A stretch of DNA of 64,000 nt from CAWHBO01 sp963827735 (GCA_963827735.1 CAWHBO010000002.1:1-64000); one strand, 5' to 3'. Positions 52,833 to 60,332 are shown, numbered from the stretch's first letter. The notes: generated from the letters alone by a model not told the origin. Translations and numbers: made by a program.

Positions 52833-52841
52833 TTTACGTGG
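52813..52841. mobile_element. Palindromic element containing the first lexA ATG
   Basis: CCACGT/ACGTGG and ATGGC/GCCAT pair in a 29-nt imperfect palindrome that spans the upstream lexA ATG. It looks like an inserted short palindrome and would hide the upstream start in a hairpin, favouring the start at 52799. Confidence 0.65.
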
Positions 52842-53053
52842 TTTTTTATTTTTATCTAAATTTGTGATTGATTGACCTAAAAGGCTTTCAAAACATTCAA
52901 TCCATGCAAATCTACCCTCGGATTATCTTTTTTAAATTTAAGAAAATTAAAAGACGATTTATACAGATAAGGAATGTTTTAGCCGCCCGTTAGGATTTTG
53001 TTTTTTGCGAATAAGCATTTTTGTTTATCCACAAGATATATCTCTCATAAACA

Positions 53054-53082
53054 ATTATACACGAACAAAAAACGAAAGTCAA
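53054..53082 (-). promoter_or_regulatory. Promoter of lexA
   Basis: On the - strand TTGACT (53082-53077) and TATAAT (53059-53054) are 17 bp apart. The spacer and -10 flank contain GTTCGTGTATAATTGTTTATGA, a possible operator region. The ~220-nt leader down to lexA includes one exact DnaA-box word (53025-53033), probably by chance. Confidence 0.8.
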
Positions 53083-53176
53083 GGGTCCTTTTTGTTGTTA
53101 GAACTTTAAATTTATTATATAATAACAAAGTACATTTAATATTTATAAATAATCCCAAAAATAAACAAAATCTCCT

Positions 53177-54799
53177 ATGATTAAAGCAAAAAATGCTACG
53201 ATACTTTCAAGCGCTCTTTTCTTTTCTTTATTACTAACAATATTCATCGTTTCTCCTGCCAAAGCGGCGGTTTTTAACCCCAATTCAATCATCACCGACG
53301 GTGAACTGCTTGATTACACTTCCATGAGTTTGGATGAAATTGAAGCTTTTCTTGATGGAAGCGGCGGGTATATTTCCACTCATAAATTCACCGATGCTTT
53401 TGGACAGACAAAAACCGCGGCTGAAATCATTTATAACGCCGCCACGAACAATTTTGAATGCGAGAACATTGAAGACTACCGCTCTTGGAGCATCGCTCAA
53501 AAAGAAAAATATTGCGAACCGGTGCGCATCAATCCCAAACTGCTTCTGGTGCTTTTACAAAAAGAACAAAGCTTGATTGACGAAGAGAGCCCTTCGCAAA
53601 AACAGCTGGACTGGGCGACTGGATACGGCATTTGCGACAATTGCTCAATGGATGATCCATCGCTCCAGCGTTTCAAAGGCTTTGGCAAGCAAGTCAACTC
53701 CGCCGCTTTGCAATTTTATGATTATGTCAACAGCCCGGAAAACTATGGCTTTAAAGCCGGGAACACTTATCTTATATCCAACACCGGAAAACCAAGCATG
53801 TATGTCACCCCGGCCAACAGCGCCACCGCCGGACTTTATAACTACACTCCTCATGTCTACAACGGCAATTTCAATTTTTTCAAACTCTGGATGCGGTACT
53901 TCACCTTCAATTATCCGAATGGCACGCTCATGCAGGTCAAAGGCGAATCCGGCGTCTGGCTTATCCAGGACGGCAAACGCCGCGCGTTCTTATCCAAAGG
54001 CGCGTTGACTTCAAGATTTGATGCCAACAAAATCGTACCGGTGAGCAAGTCCGACTTGGAAAAATATTCAATCGGCGATCCCATCAAATACCCGCAATAC
54101 TCAATCCTCCGCTCCCCGCGCGGCACCGTATATCTTTTGGTTGATGATAAACGGCGAGGATTTACCTCTCAGGAAGCTTTAAGAAAAACCGGCATCAACC
54201 CGGAGGAAATCGTGGATGCCGAATGGGATGACCTGAACACTTACGCAGAAGGCCTGCCGATCACCGCGACTTCCAGTTACCCGACCGGAGCATTGCTCCA
54301 AGACAAAGTCAGCGGCGGAGTATTTTACGTATCAGACGGCACCAAAGCGCCGCTTTGGGATGCGATCCTGCTTAAGACAAAATTCAAATTTAAATCCATC
54401 ACCAAAGAAACACCCGAAAAACTCGCATCATACAAAACTGTTGAGCCAGCCATTTTCGGCGACGGCGAACTCATCAAGAACAAAGACTCAGCGGCTGTCT
54501 ATATCATTGACAATGGAAAAAAACGCTTGATTACATCCGGCGAACTCTTCGTCCAGTTGGGATACAAATGGAACAACGTGATTCCGGTTCCCAAAAAGAT
54601 TCTTGATCTTTATCCGGATGGCGAAAACCTGTCAGAAATCTTCAATGCGGACGAAATTGAAACCGCTGACACGGACGCATCCACCACCCCTGATGTCATT
54701 GCCAATGAAACAGCTTCATCTTCCGATCCCGAAGAATCATCAACAACCAACCTTGATAGCGATCTTAGCCAGGAAATAAATGATGTCTTGAACCCATAA
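53177..54799 (+). CDS. Secreted protein: lysozyme-like N-domain plus four WLI-type repeats
   Basis: The 540-residue protein has a signal peptide (cleavage near AKAAVF, ~30) and a domain of about 210 residues with RINPKLLLVLLQKEQSLI and WATGYGICD, resembling lytic-transglycosylase-like folds common in CPR surface proteins. Four ~55-70-residue repeats follow, of the form 'GTLMQVKGESGVWLIQDGKRRAFLS..F....IVPVS..DL..Y', and then a Ser/Thr/Asp-rich tail. The same repeat occurs in the FnIII protein at 28194-29777. A cell-wall or surface-binding function is inferred. Confidence 0.78.
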   Translation: MIKAKNATILSSALFFSLLLTIFIVSPAKAAVFNPNSIITDGELLDYTSMSLDEIEAFLDGSGGYISTHKFTDAFGQTKTAAEIIYNAATNNFECENIEDYRSWSIAQKEKYCEPVRINPKLLLVLLQKEQSLIDEESPSQKQLDWATGYGICDNCSMDDPSLQRFKGFGKQVNSAALQFYDYVNSPENYGFKAGNTYLISNTGKPSMYVTPANSATAGLYNYTPHVYNGNFNFFKLWMRYFTFNYPNGTLMQVKGESGVWLIQDGKRRAFLSKGALTSRFDANKIVPVSKSDLEKYSIGDPIKYPQYSILRSPRGTVYLLVDDKRRGFTSQEALRKTGINPEEIVDAEWDDLNTYAEGLPITATSSYPTGALLQDKVSGGVFYVSDGTKAPLWDAILLKTKFKFKSITKETPEKLASYKTVEPAIFGDGELIKNKDSAAVYIIDNGKKRLITSGELFVQLGYKWNNVIPVPKKILDLYPDGENLSEIFNADEIETADTDASTTPDVIANETASSSDPEESSTTNLDSDLSQEINDVLNP

Positions 54800-54840
54800 G
54801 CTGAATAATATAATTTTGGATTCCTATCCTTCAGTCAGGC

Positions 54841-54868
54841 TTAGAATTTAGAACTTAGAATTTAGAAT
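54841..54868 (+). repeat. Four 7-nt TTAGAAT units before a start codon
   Basis: TTAGAAT, TTAGAAC, TTAGAAT and TTAGAAT follow without gaps, ending 9 nt before the ATG at 54878. The layout parallels the pyk and dnaE arrays but with a different word. Confidence 0.8.
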
Positions 54869-54877
54869 TTTAATATT

Positions 54878-55666
54878 ATGCCAATCGTATTTTCAGCCAT
54901 CACTCCTCACCCGCCTGTCATTATCCCGCAAATTGGAAAAGAGAATTTGGAAAGGCTAAAGCCGACCATCGCGGCTTTTGCAAAATTAAAAACAGAACTG
55001 GAAGAAAAAAAACCTGACACCATCATCATCATTTCTCCGCACGGCCAGCTTTTTGAAGATGTTTTTACCATCAACCAATGCCCGGAATATACCGCTAATT
55101 TTGAGAATTTCGGAGATTTCGCGACCAAAGGAAAATGGGCCGGAGATATCGGCCTGGTTCACCAAATCCGGGAAAAATTTGAAACCACCTTGCCCATACA
55201 ACTCATCAGCGACTCCAACCTTGACCACGGCAGCTCTGTGCCGCTCTTTATGCTGACAGAAAAACTTCCCAGCGTAAAAATCATACCCATCTATTACTCC
55301 GGACTCTCAAGACAAGAGCATTTTTCTTTCGGCGAAGCTTTGGGTGAACTGCTGCAAGAAAAAAAACAACGTATCGCCATCATCGCCTCCGGAGACCTAT
55401 CCCACCGCTTGAGCAAAGAAGCGCCCGGAGGATTCTCTTCCAAAGGAAAAAAGTTTGATAAAAAATTGATTGATAGCATCCTTAAAAACAAAAAAGAAGA
55501 CATCATCGGTCTGGATGATGCCCTCATTGAGGAAGCCGGACAGTGCGGCCTCAATTCCATTTTGATTCTGCTTGGCGCTCTTGATCTGATAAAAAAAACC
55601 GCGCGCCTTTTGTCATATGAAGCTCCGTTCGGGGTCGGTTACGCGGTGATTGATTTTGAAATATAA
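54878..55666 (+). CDS. LigB/Memo-superfamily protein (AmmeMemoRadiSam-type)
   Basis: The 262-residue protein has the class III extradiol dioxygenase LigB fold: TPHPPVIIPQIG (N-terminal His), IIIISPHGQLFED, DSNLDHGSSVPLF and AIIASGDLSHRL. In many bacteria and archaea such proteins are encoded with AMMECR1 and a radical SAM protein; neither is adjacent here. The catalytic reaction is not established for this subgroup. It stands between two convergent units and is preceded by a short tandem-repeat leader. Confidence 0.82.
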   Translation: MPIVFSAITPHPPVIIPQIGKENLERLKPTIAAFAKLKTELEEKKPDTIIIISPHGQLFEDVFTINQCPEYTANFENFGDFATKGKWAGDIGLVHQIREKFETTLPIQLISDSNLDHGSSVPLFMLTEKLPSVKIIPIYYSGLSRQEHFSFGEALGELLQEKKQRIAIIASGDLSHRLSKEAPGGFSSKGKKFDKKLIDSILKNKKEDIIGLDDALIEEAGQCGLNSILILLGALDLIKKTARLLSYEAPFGVGYAVIDFEI

Positions 55667-55721
55667 TTCTGATATTAAATGATCTTTGATATAACAATGC
55701 GCAAAATAATTAAGGCGTAAT

Positions 55722-55868
55722 AAATTCCAAATCACAAAAAACAAATTTCAAATAATTTCAAAATTCAAAATACCAATATTAAAACATTGATTTTTCTGCT
55801 ATTTTTAAAATTGTTTTGAATTTGTTTTTTTGAATTTATTTGTTATTTGGAATTTGATGCTTGGAATT
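55722..55868. repeat. Large inverted repeat of AAATTCCAAATAACAAA-like words
   Basis: The left arm (~55722-55774) and right arm (~55805-55868) are imperfect reverse complements composed of variants of ATTCCAAAT, ACAAATTTCA and AATTCAAA. They fill the spacer between convergent genes and could form a stem of about 50 bp in RNA or single-stranded DNA. Confidence 0.78.
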
Positions 55869-56132
55869 TTATTTTTGCGATATCAACTTAAAGAAATACT
55901 TCCACTTCTCCCCCGTCTTGCAAAGCTCTTTTGTGTCAGCCAAACACATTTCAATGAATGCTTTGGGATTCTCTTTGCAGGCTTTAAAAATTGAACTGCG
56001 CTTATACACCGGGACTTTCAATTCTTCCGCGATGCGCAAAGCCAGCTCCTGCCACTGAAAGGCAGGCGCTTTTTTTATATCCTCTTTGGAGAACAGATCT
56101 CCCAATTTTTGAAATCCTTGATCTTTCGGCAT
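55869..56132 (-). CDS. Hypothetical protein, 87 aa
   Basis: No named family was recognised. The protein is basic and helical: MPKDQGFQKLGDLFSKEDIKK, QWQELALRIAEELKVP, SSIFKACKENPKAFIEMCL and LCKTGEKWKYFFKLI. It resembles a small protein seen in many Parcubacteria. It starts 6 nt after the stop of the helical-repeat gene and is surely co-transcribed with it, which hints at a joint role. Confidence 0.65.
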   Translation of the reverse strand: MPKDQGFQKLGDLFSKEDIKKAPAFQWQELALRIAEELKVPVYKRSSIFKACKENPKAFIEMCLADTKELCKTGEKWKYFFKLISQK

Positions 56133-56138
56133 ATTTTT

Positions 56139-57149
56139 TCAAGAACCGATCTTCTTTATCTCATTTACAAGATCGGGTTGTTTTTTGTTTATAAGTTCTA
56201 GTGCTTCCCCTTTTAACTCATCGACAAATTTGATGACAAACCGCAAAGACTCCTCACTGGGATGGTTTCCTTTGAGCATGGCCCACGCCTGTTTTCGGTG
56301 GACCTTCATATCTTTTATGATAAAACAAAGATCGTCATTGCTTGCCCCCTGCTGAAGCAGTTTCTGCCAAGCATCTTCGCGCAAAGACTCCACATGCTTC
56401 ATGACATATCTCAAGTCATCATTGCTGGGATTGCGGAGAAAAAATTCTTTCCAAGCCGCTTGCTTAAGCTCCGGAACTTTTTCCATGATCACTGAAAAAT
56501 CGCCGCTCCTCGGGTTTCTTCTCAGCATCTCATCCCATGCCAACTGTCTCAATTCCGGCACGTCCATGATGATTATTTTTATCTCTTCCAAACCGACGCT
56601 CCTTTTTGCAAACTGCTCCCAGATTCTATCCTTGATCTGAGGCGCGTATTTTGCCAAATTCAAAAAATCAGAAGACTCAGGATTCATCTTGAGCAATCGT
56701 TCCCATGCCTCATCTCGCAACTCGTCCACGAATTTTATGATATAAATCATGTCCTGTTCTCTCGGTTTCTCTTTCAGGATCCTTTTCCAAGCTTCTCCTC
56801 TCAGCTCCTTGACATACCTGACGATTTCCCTGAGTTCAAGATTTCCCGGCTTGGTCTTTAAAAACATTTTCCAGGCTTCAGTCCTGATTTCCGGAGCGTA
56901 TTCAAGGACATTCTTCAGCTCATACGAATCGGGCTTTTTCGTTTTTAAAATCTCCCAAGCTTCCTTTTGGAGTTCAGGGATATTCTCTATGATAAAACGA
57001 AGGTTGTTGTTGCTCGGGTTTCTTCTCTTAAGCTCAGCCCAAGCTTCCGCTTGCAGACCTGGAACCGTTTTTATCAGATCGCAAAGAGCATCCGGATTCG
57101 GTTTTTCATTCTTTAATTTTTCCCAAAGTTCTTTGATCTTATCGCTCAT
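56139..57149 (-). CDS. Helical-repeat protein, eleven 28-residue units
   Basis: Nearly the whole 336-residue protein is a tandem array of a 28-residue unit of the form W-x2-L-x4-P-S-x2-D-L-x2-I-I-x2-V-P-E-L-R-x-E-A. About eleven copies run from residue ~6 to ~320, each starting with Trp (the last has Leu). The unit predicts two short helices and thus a right-handed solenoid, like HEAT or TPR proteins but with its own period. No signal peptide or enzyme motif is present. A cytoplasmic scaffold or binding role is inferred. Confidence 0.85.
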   Translation of the reverse strand: MSDKIKELWEKLKNEKPNPDALCDLIKTVPGLQAEAWAELKRRNPSNNNLRFIIENIPELQKEAWEILKTKKPDSYELKNVLEYAPEIRTEAWKMFLKTKPGNLELREIVRYVKELRGEAWKRILKEKPREQDMIYIIKFVDELRDEAWERLLKMNPESSDFLNLAKYAPQIKDRIWEQFAKRSVGLEEIKIIIMDVPELRQLAWDEMLRRNPRSGDFSVIMEKVPELKQAAWKEFFLRNPSNDDLRYVMKHVESLREDAWQKLLQQGASNDDLCFIIKDMKVHRKQAWAMLKGNHPSEESLRFVIKFVDELKGEALELINKKQPDLVNEIKKIGS

Positions 57150-57287
57150 ATTGTTGATAAAATATTATATATTTATTATATCAGATTCTGGTAATCAAAA
57201 ACAGCGGGAATCAAGCCGGGTTTTCCTTGCAAAAATGAATGTTTTCTGATATTGTTAAAATATAAAGACTCTAATTTTAGATAAAAT

Positions 57288-57752
57288 ATGTTGAATATAC
57301 TGGTAAACCCTGATCCTGTTCTGCGTAAAATTGCGGATAATGTCTTATCCAAAGACATGAATTCCAGGGAATATAAAAAACTTTTTGAAGATATGAGCGC
57401 GACCATGCTGGAAAAAGACGGTGTCGGATTGGCCGCGCCGCAGATTGGAAAAAGCATCAGGCTGATTGTCATCAACAGAAAAGGCAATCCTTTGATAATG
57501 ATCAACCCGCAAATAACAAAAAAATCCCTGATGAAGGAGTGGGGCGAAGAGGGATGCTTGAGCGTGCCGTTCATTTTCGGCAAAGTCCAGCGCCATAAAA
57601 AGATCACCTGTGATTTCATTGATAACGCCGGAAACAAGCAGACCATTGACGCGTCCGGCCTCATGGCCAGAGTGATACAGCATGAAGTTGACCATCTGGA
57701 TGGCATTCTCTTCATTGATAAAGCGAAAAATATCAAAGAATCAAAAGACTAA
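57288..57752 (+). CDS. def: Peptide deformylase
   Basis: The 154-residue metalloenzyme removes the formyl group from new proteins. All three motifs are present: GVGLAAPQIGKSIR (residues ~44-57), EEGCLSVP (Cys ligand) and MARVIQHEVDHLDGILF (HExxH). The length is slightly short but complete. Its stop codon overlaps the stop of the convergent dedA gene by four bases. fmt, the formylating partner, is close by on the same strand. Confidence 0.96.
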   Translation: MLNILVNPDPVLRKIADNVLSKDMNSREYKKLFEDMSATMLEKDGVGLAAPQIGKSIRLIVINRKGNPLIMINPQITKKSLMKEWGEEGCLSVPFIFGKVQRHKKITCDFIDNAGNKQTIDASGLMARVIQHEVDHLDGILFIDKAKNIKESKD

Positions 57753-58390
57753 GGCAATTCAACCCGCTTTTCTGCTTTCTTTTTTGTTCCGATCTTTTTG
57801 ATCGTAAAAAACAATATAACCAAAAATGCCAAAACCATGGCGCCGATTTTTATTTCTTCATAATATGACTTAAGCAACTCCTGATTGGCGCCAAACATAT
57901 ATCCCAAAATTGATAAGATCGTTACCCAGATCAGAGATCCTAAAAAAGTATAAATTAAAAAATTTTTGAAATTCATTTTGGAAAACCCGGCCGGAATGGA
58001 AATGAGATGCCTGACCCCGGGAATAAGACGCCCCAGGAACGTGGAAAGATTTCCATATTTAAGAAAATAATCTTCCGTATCCTTTACTTTTTTCTCATTG
58101 ATAAACAACATTTTCGCGATTTTCGTGTTTGCCAGATAATATACCGCCTTCCGTCCCAAAGTGAGCCCCAGGATATAGTTAAAAATCGCCCCCAAAACAC
58201 TGCCAATGGTACCGCAAAGAATAACCATAAGAATGTTTATGCTCCCCTCTGAAGCCAAATACGCCGCCGGAGGAATGACAATCTCGGACGGTAGAGGAAA
58301 GAAAGATGATTCTATCGCCATGAGTAGAACGAGACCGGGATAGCCCATGGTGGAGGATATAGACAGTATTGAGTGAATTAATTGAGACAT
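57749..58390 (-). CDS. DedA-family membrane protein
   Basis: The 213-residue protein is a typical DedA flippase-like protein with about five membrane segments: LVLLMAIESSFFPLPSEIVIPPAAYLAS (the E-x-S-x3-P-x-PSE re-entrant loop), GTIGSVLGAIFNYILGLTLGR, and the second-repeat signature FLGRLIPGVRHLISIPAGFSKM, then FLIYTFLGSLIW. It probably flips polyprenyl phosphate or phospholipid in the inner membrane. It closely fits the canonical family, unlike the more divergent DedA copy at 11771-12364. Confidence 0.92.
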   Translation of the reverse strand: MSQLIHSILSISSTMGYPGLVLLMAIESSFFPLPSEIVIPPAAYLASEGSINILMVILCGTIGSVLGAIFNYILGLTLGRKAVYYLANTKIAKMLFINEKKVKDTEDYFLKYGNLSTFLGRLIPGVRHLISIPAGFSKMNFKNFLIYTFLGSLIWVTILSILGYMFGANQELLKSYYEEIKIGAMVLAFLVILFFTIKKIGTKKKAEKRVELP

Positions 58391-58397
58391 TTCTTGA

Positions 58398-58511
58398 GTT
58401 AATTAGTTGATTAGTTTATCAGTTAATTAGTAATATAGTAAATTCAATTAACACTTTTTTTCTAACTCATTTTAAAACAACCCTAATTAACTAATAAACC
58501 AATTAACTAAC
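58398..58511. repeat. Inverted repeat of GTTAATTAG words between dedA and fmt
   Basis: The left arm (58398-58430) and right arm (58482-58511) are imperfect reverse complements, each built from repeated GTTAATTAG/GTTGATTAG words (or their complement). They sit in the divergent spacer, so both transcripts may begin within or near them. Confidence 0.75.
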
Positions 58512-58542
58512 ATCAATTTAATAATAACAATTTTCACACATC

Positions 58543-59475
58543 ATGTCTAACCAAATAAAAACCATCTTCATCGGCACCCCGGACTTCGCCCTCCCCTCTT
58601 TAAAGGCGCTGATAAACGACCCCTATTTCAACGTCGTCGCAGTCATCACTCAACCAGATAAGAAGCAAGGACGAAAACAGATCCTCACTCCCCCGCCAGT
58701 CAAGACTGAAGCTTCAAAGAACGGAATTCCTGTTTATCAACCGGAAAAAATTTCAGACTTTGTGTTTTCTGATAAAGACATAGATCTGATCGTGGTTGCG
58801 GCTTACGCTCAGATCATCCCTAAAAAAATTCTGGATCTGCCGCAATACGGATGCGTCAATGTCCACGGCTCGCTTCTGCCATACTGCCGAGGCGCGGCTT
58901 GTGTCCAACAGCCGATCATGGATGGCCGAGAAACCACCGGCGTTACGATCATGCTGATGGACGAAAAACTGGATACCGGTCCAATCATCGGACAAAAGGA
59001 AATTTTGATTGAAAAAAACGACACTGCCGGAACCATGATGGTTAAACTTTCAAGCTTGGGAGGAGAAATCTTGCCCTCTCTGCTTAAAGATTATATTTCC
59101 GGAAAAATCAAACCCATTCTGCAGAATTCCGACCAGGCGACTTATGTAAAAATTTTAAAGAAAGAAAATGGCAGAATAGACTGGAACCAGCCGGCAGGAG
59201 CAGTGGAAAGATTCATCCGCGCCATGCAACCTTGGCCGGGAGCATTCTCTTTGATCGGGAACAAAAATATTAAATTTTTAAAGGTTAACTCAACACCGCT
59301 TGACACCAAACGATACCAAGCCGGCGAATTGTTTATAGACAATGGAAAATTATATGTAGAGTGCGGCGACATGGCTTTGGAAATCAGGGAACTGCAGATT
59401 GAAGGAAAAAATCCGATGACTGCCGGACAATTTGTCTGTGGATATGCCAATCTGCTCCGAACAATTTTGCAATAA
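58543..59475 (+). CDS. fmt: Methionyl-tRNA formyltransferase
   Basis: The 310-residue enzyme formylates initiator Met-tRNA using 10-formyl-THF. Motifs: FIGTPDFALPSLKAL, TQPDKKQGRKQILTPPPVK, the catalytic VNVHGSLLPYCRGAACVQQP (family SLLPxxRGAAP; here C-V replaces P-I), and TGVTIMLMDEKLDTGPI with the catalytic Asp. A C-terminal OB-like domain follows (RAMQPWPGAFSLIG). It pairs functionally with def 0.8 kb away. It ends at a GC-rich terminator shared with a - strand small RNA. Confidence 0.95.
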   Translation: MSNQIKTIFIGTPDFALPSLKALINDPYFNVVAVITQPDKKQGRKQILTPPPVKTEASKNGIPVYQPEKISDFVFSDKDIDLIVVAAYAQIIPKKILDLPQYGCVNVHGSLLPYCRGAACVQQPIMDGRETTGVTIMLMDEKLDTGPIIGQKEILIEKNDTAGTMMVKLSSLGGEILPSLLKDYISGKIKPILQNSDQATYVKILKKENGRIDWNQPAGAVERFIRAMQPWPGAFSLIGNKNIKFLKVNSTPLDTKRYQAGELFIDNGKLYVECGDMALEIRELQIEGKNPMTAGQFVCGYANLLRTILQ

Positions 59476-59484
59476 GCTTCTATA

Positions 59485-59616
59485 AAACGAGAACCCCCGC
59501 ATTTTGCAATGCGGGGGTTCTCTAATCCCCATGCTTAAACCCCTCACAATCAAGACTTTAGAATTCTTGACCGTTCAGGGGAATCATCGGCCTAAATGCT
59601 TAGTCCAACAATTCGC
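59485..59616 (-). ncRNA. Orphan small RNA (~130 nt) with own promoter and terminator
   Basis: On the - strand a strong promoter (59650-59623) is followed by ~130 nt ending in a perfect 15-bp GC-rich hairpin and TTTT, with no ORF of any length. The body contains CCCCT...AGGGG enclosing TCAAGA/TCTTGA (an interrupted long hairpin, 59534-59575) and a direct repeat TAAGCAT. The shape recalls 6S RNA, but no diagnostic sequence is present, and SRP, RNase P and tmRNA signatures are absent. Confidence 0.6.
59489..59522. terminator. Strong terminator shared by fmt and the small RNA
   Basis: A perfect 15-bp stem GAGAACCCCCGCATT with its complement and a 4-nt loop. On the - strand it is followed by GTTTTAT (T tract); on the + strand it lies 13 nt after the fmt stop. 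Confidence 0.9.
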
Positions 59617-59622
59617 GCCTTG

Positions 59623-59650
59623 ATTATACATCAATGTAAGTTTTTGTCAA
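59623..59650 (-). promoter_or_regulatory. Strong promoter of the orphan small RNA
   Basis: On the - strand a consensus TTGACA (59650-59645) and a consensus TATAAT (59628-59623) are 16 bp apart. It is the best-matching promoter in the window and drives no protein gene. Confidence 0.82.
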
Positions 59651-59830
59651 CCCTTACCCCTGTTAACCATCTGTTCATATGCCCTATGTTTTATGTGCAA
59701 AAGTCTGTGGGTAAAACCGGGGAAAAAATGGGTATAATTATATAATTTTTGATTATTTTTAGAGTATTAAGCTAACATTAAAATAAAAATTGTTAAAAAT
59801 CACTCTCAGCCGAAATGGTTGAATTATCAG

Positions 59831-59859
59831 GTGACAAAAAAAAGTTTCTGTGATATGAT
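59831..59859 (+). promoter_or_regulatory. Promoter of tRNA-Glu
   Basis: GTGACA (59831-59836) and TATGAT (59854-59859) are 17 bp apart, giving an expected start near 59866 and a 5' leader of about 110 nt that contains the three 30-bp repeats. Nothing else was recognised in 59651-59830. Confidence 0.65.
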
Positions 59860-59884
59860 GTTTTATGTAATTTTAATATAAAAA

Positions 59885-59974
59885 ATGGCTTGCCATACGA
59901 AGCTTGAGCGTAGTATGGCTTGCCATACGAAGCTTGAGCGTAGTATGGCTTGCCATACGAAGCTTTAGCGTAGT
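59885..59974 (+). repeat. Three tandem 30-bp repeats in the tRNA-Glu leader
   Basis: Units at 59885-59914, 59915-59944 and 59945-59974 are identical except one base in the third. Each unit can form GCCATAC/GTATGGC with the next. A fourth unit begins (ATGGC) and runs into the tRNA, so the right arm of the third hairpin uses the first bases of the tRNA itself. Confidence 0.92.
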
Positions 59975-59976
59975 AT

Positions 59977-60048
59977 GGCCCGTTCGTCTAATGGTTAGGA
60001 CGTTAGGTTCTCATCCTAGAAACAGGGGTTCGATTCCCCTACGGGCTA
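59977..60048 (+). tRNA. tRNA-Glu (anticodon CTC)
   Basis: A full cloverleaf is readable: acceptor GGCCCGT/ACGGGCT (first pair G-U), D arm GTCTAATGGTTAGGAC, anticodon stem TTAGG/CCTAG with loop TTCTCAT (CTC, reading GAG), variable AAAC, and T arm AGGGG-TTCGATT-CCCCT. Discriminator A; CCA is not encoded. Its leader contains a triple tandem repeat that could compete with the acceptor stem. Confidence 0.95.
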
Positions 60049-60176
60049 CAAATAAAATAATTTATATTTTATTACAAAGGAGGGCTGGAAATTTTTTGTC
60101 CGGCTTTTTTGGTCTTTAAAAACAGAAAAAATCATTAGCAAGGCTTCAAAAAATCTTTATCAACTAAAGGAGGTAT

Positions 60177-60332
60177 ATGTCCAGTAAAAAGAGTGCCAGA
60201 ATTGAAGCAAGAGAAAACATCAAGATTGCTTATTTTAATTTTAAAAAAACATTTAACCGAATCAAGGGGCTAGACGGACGATGTAAAAGCAACAATAACA
60301 ACGGAGGTGTTAAAAATGTCTGTATTAGATGA
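60177..60332 (+). CDS. Small basic ORF (51 aa) upstream of the IMP-cyclohydrolase-like gene
   Basis: AAAGGAGG lies 4 nt before the ATG. The ORF encodes a basic peptide (MSSKKSARIEARENIKIAYF...) ending in a TGA that overlaps the start of the next gene. It is in the same frame as the main part of that gene but separated from it by the TGA. It may be a leader peptide or a real microprotein, translationally coupled to the next gene. No family was recognised. Confidence 0.45.
   Translation: MSSKKSARIEARENIKIAYFNFKKTFNRIKGLDGRCKSNNNNGGVKNVCIR

Noticed and set aside
53025..53033. Exact DnaA-box word TTATCCACA in the lexA leader
   Set aside because: A single site; one such 9-mer is expected by chance in 64 kb, and no box cluster or dnaA/dnaN context is present.
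59485..59616. Naming the orphan RNA as 6S, SRP, RNase P or tmRNA
   Set aside because: The interrupted hairpin resembles 6S in shape only; the conserved sequences of SRP, RNase P and tmRNA were not found.
59904..60119. 71-codon ORF over the 30-bp repeats and tRNA-Glu
   Set aside because: It is a by-product of the tandem repeat read in frame (30 is a multiple of 3) and covers the tRNA.
60330..60332. In-frame TGA upstream of the cyclohydrolase-like gene as a sign of UGA recoding
   Set aside because: Other genes end at TGA (for example 8008-8010 and 60412-60414), and the A8 run explains the reading frame better.
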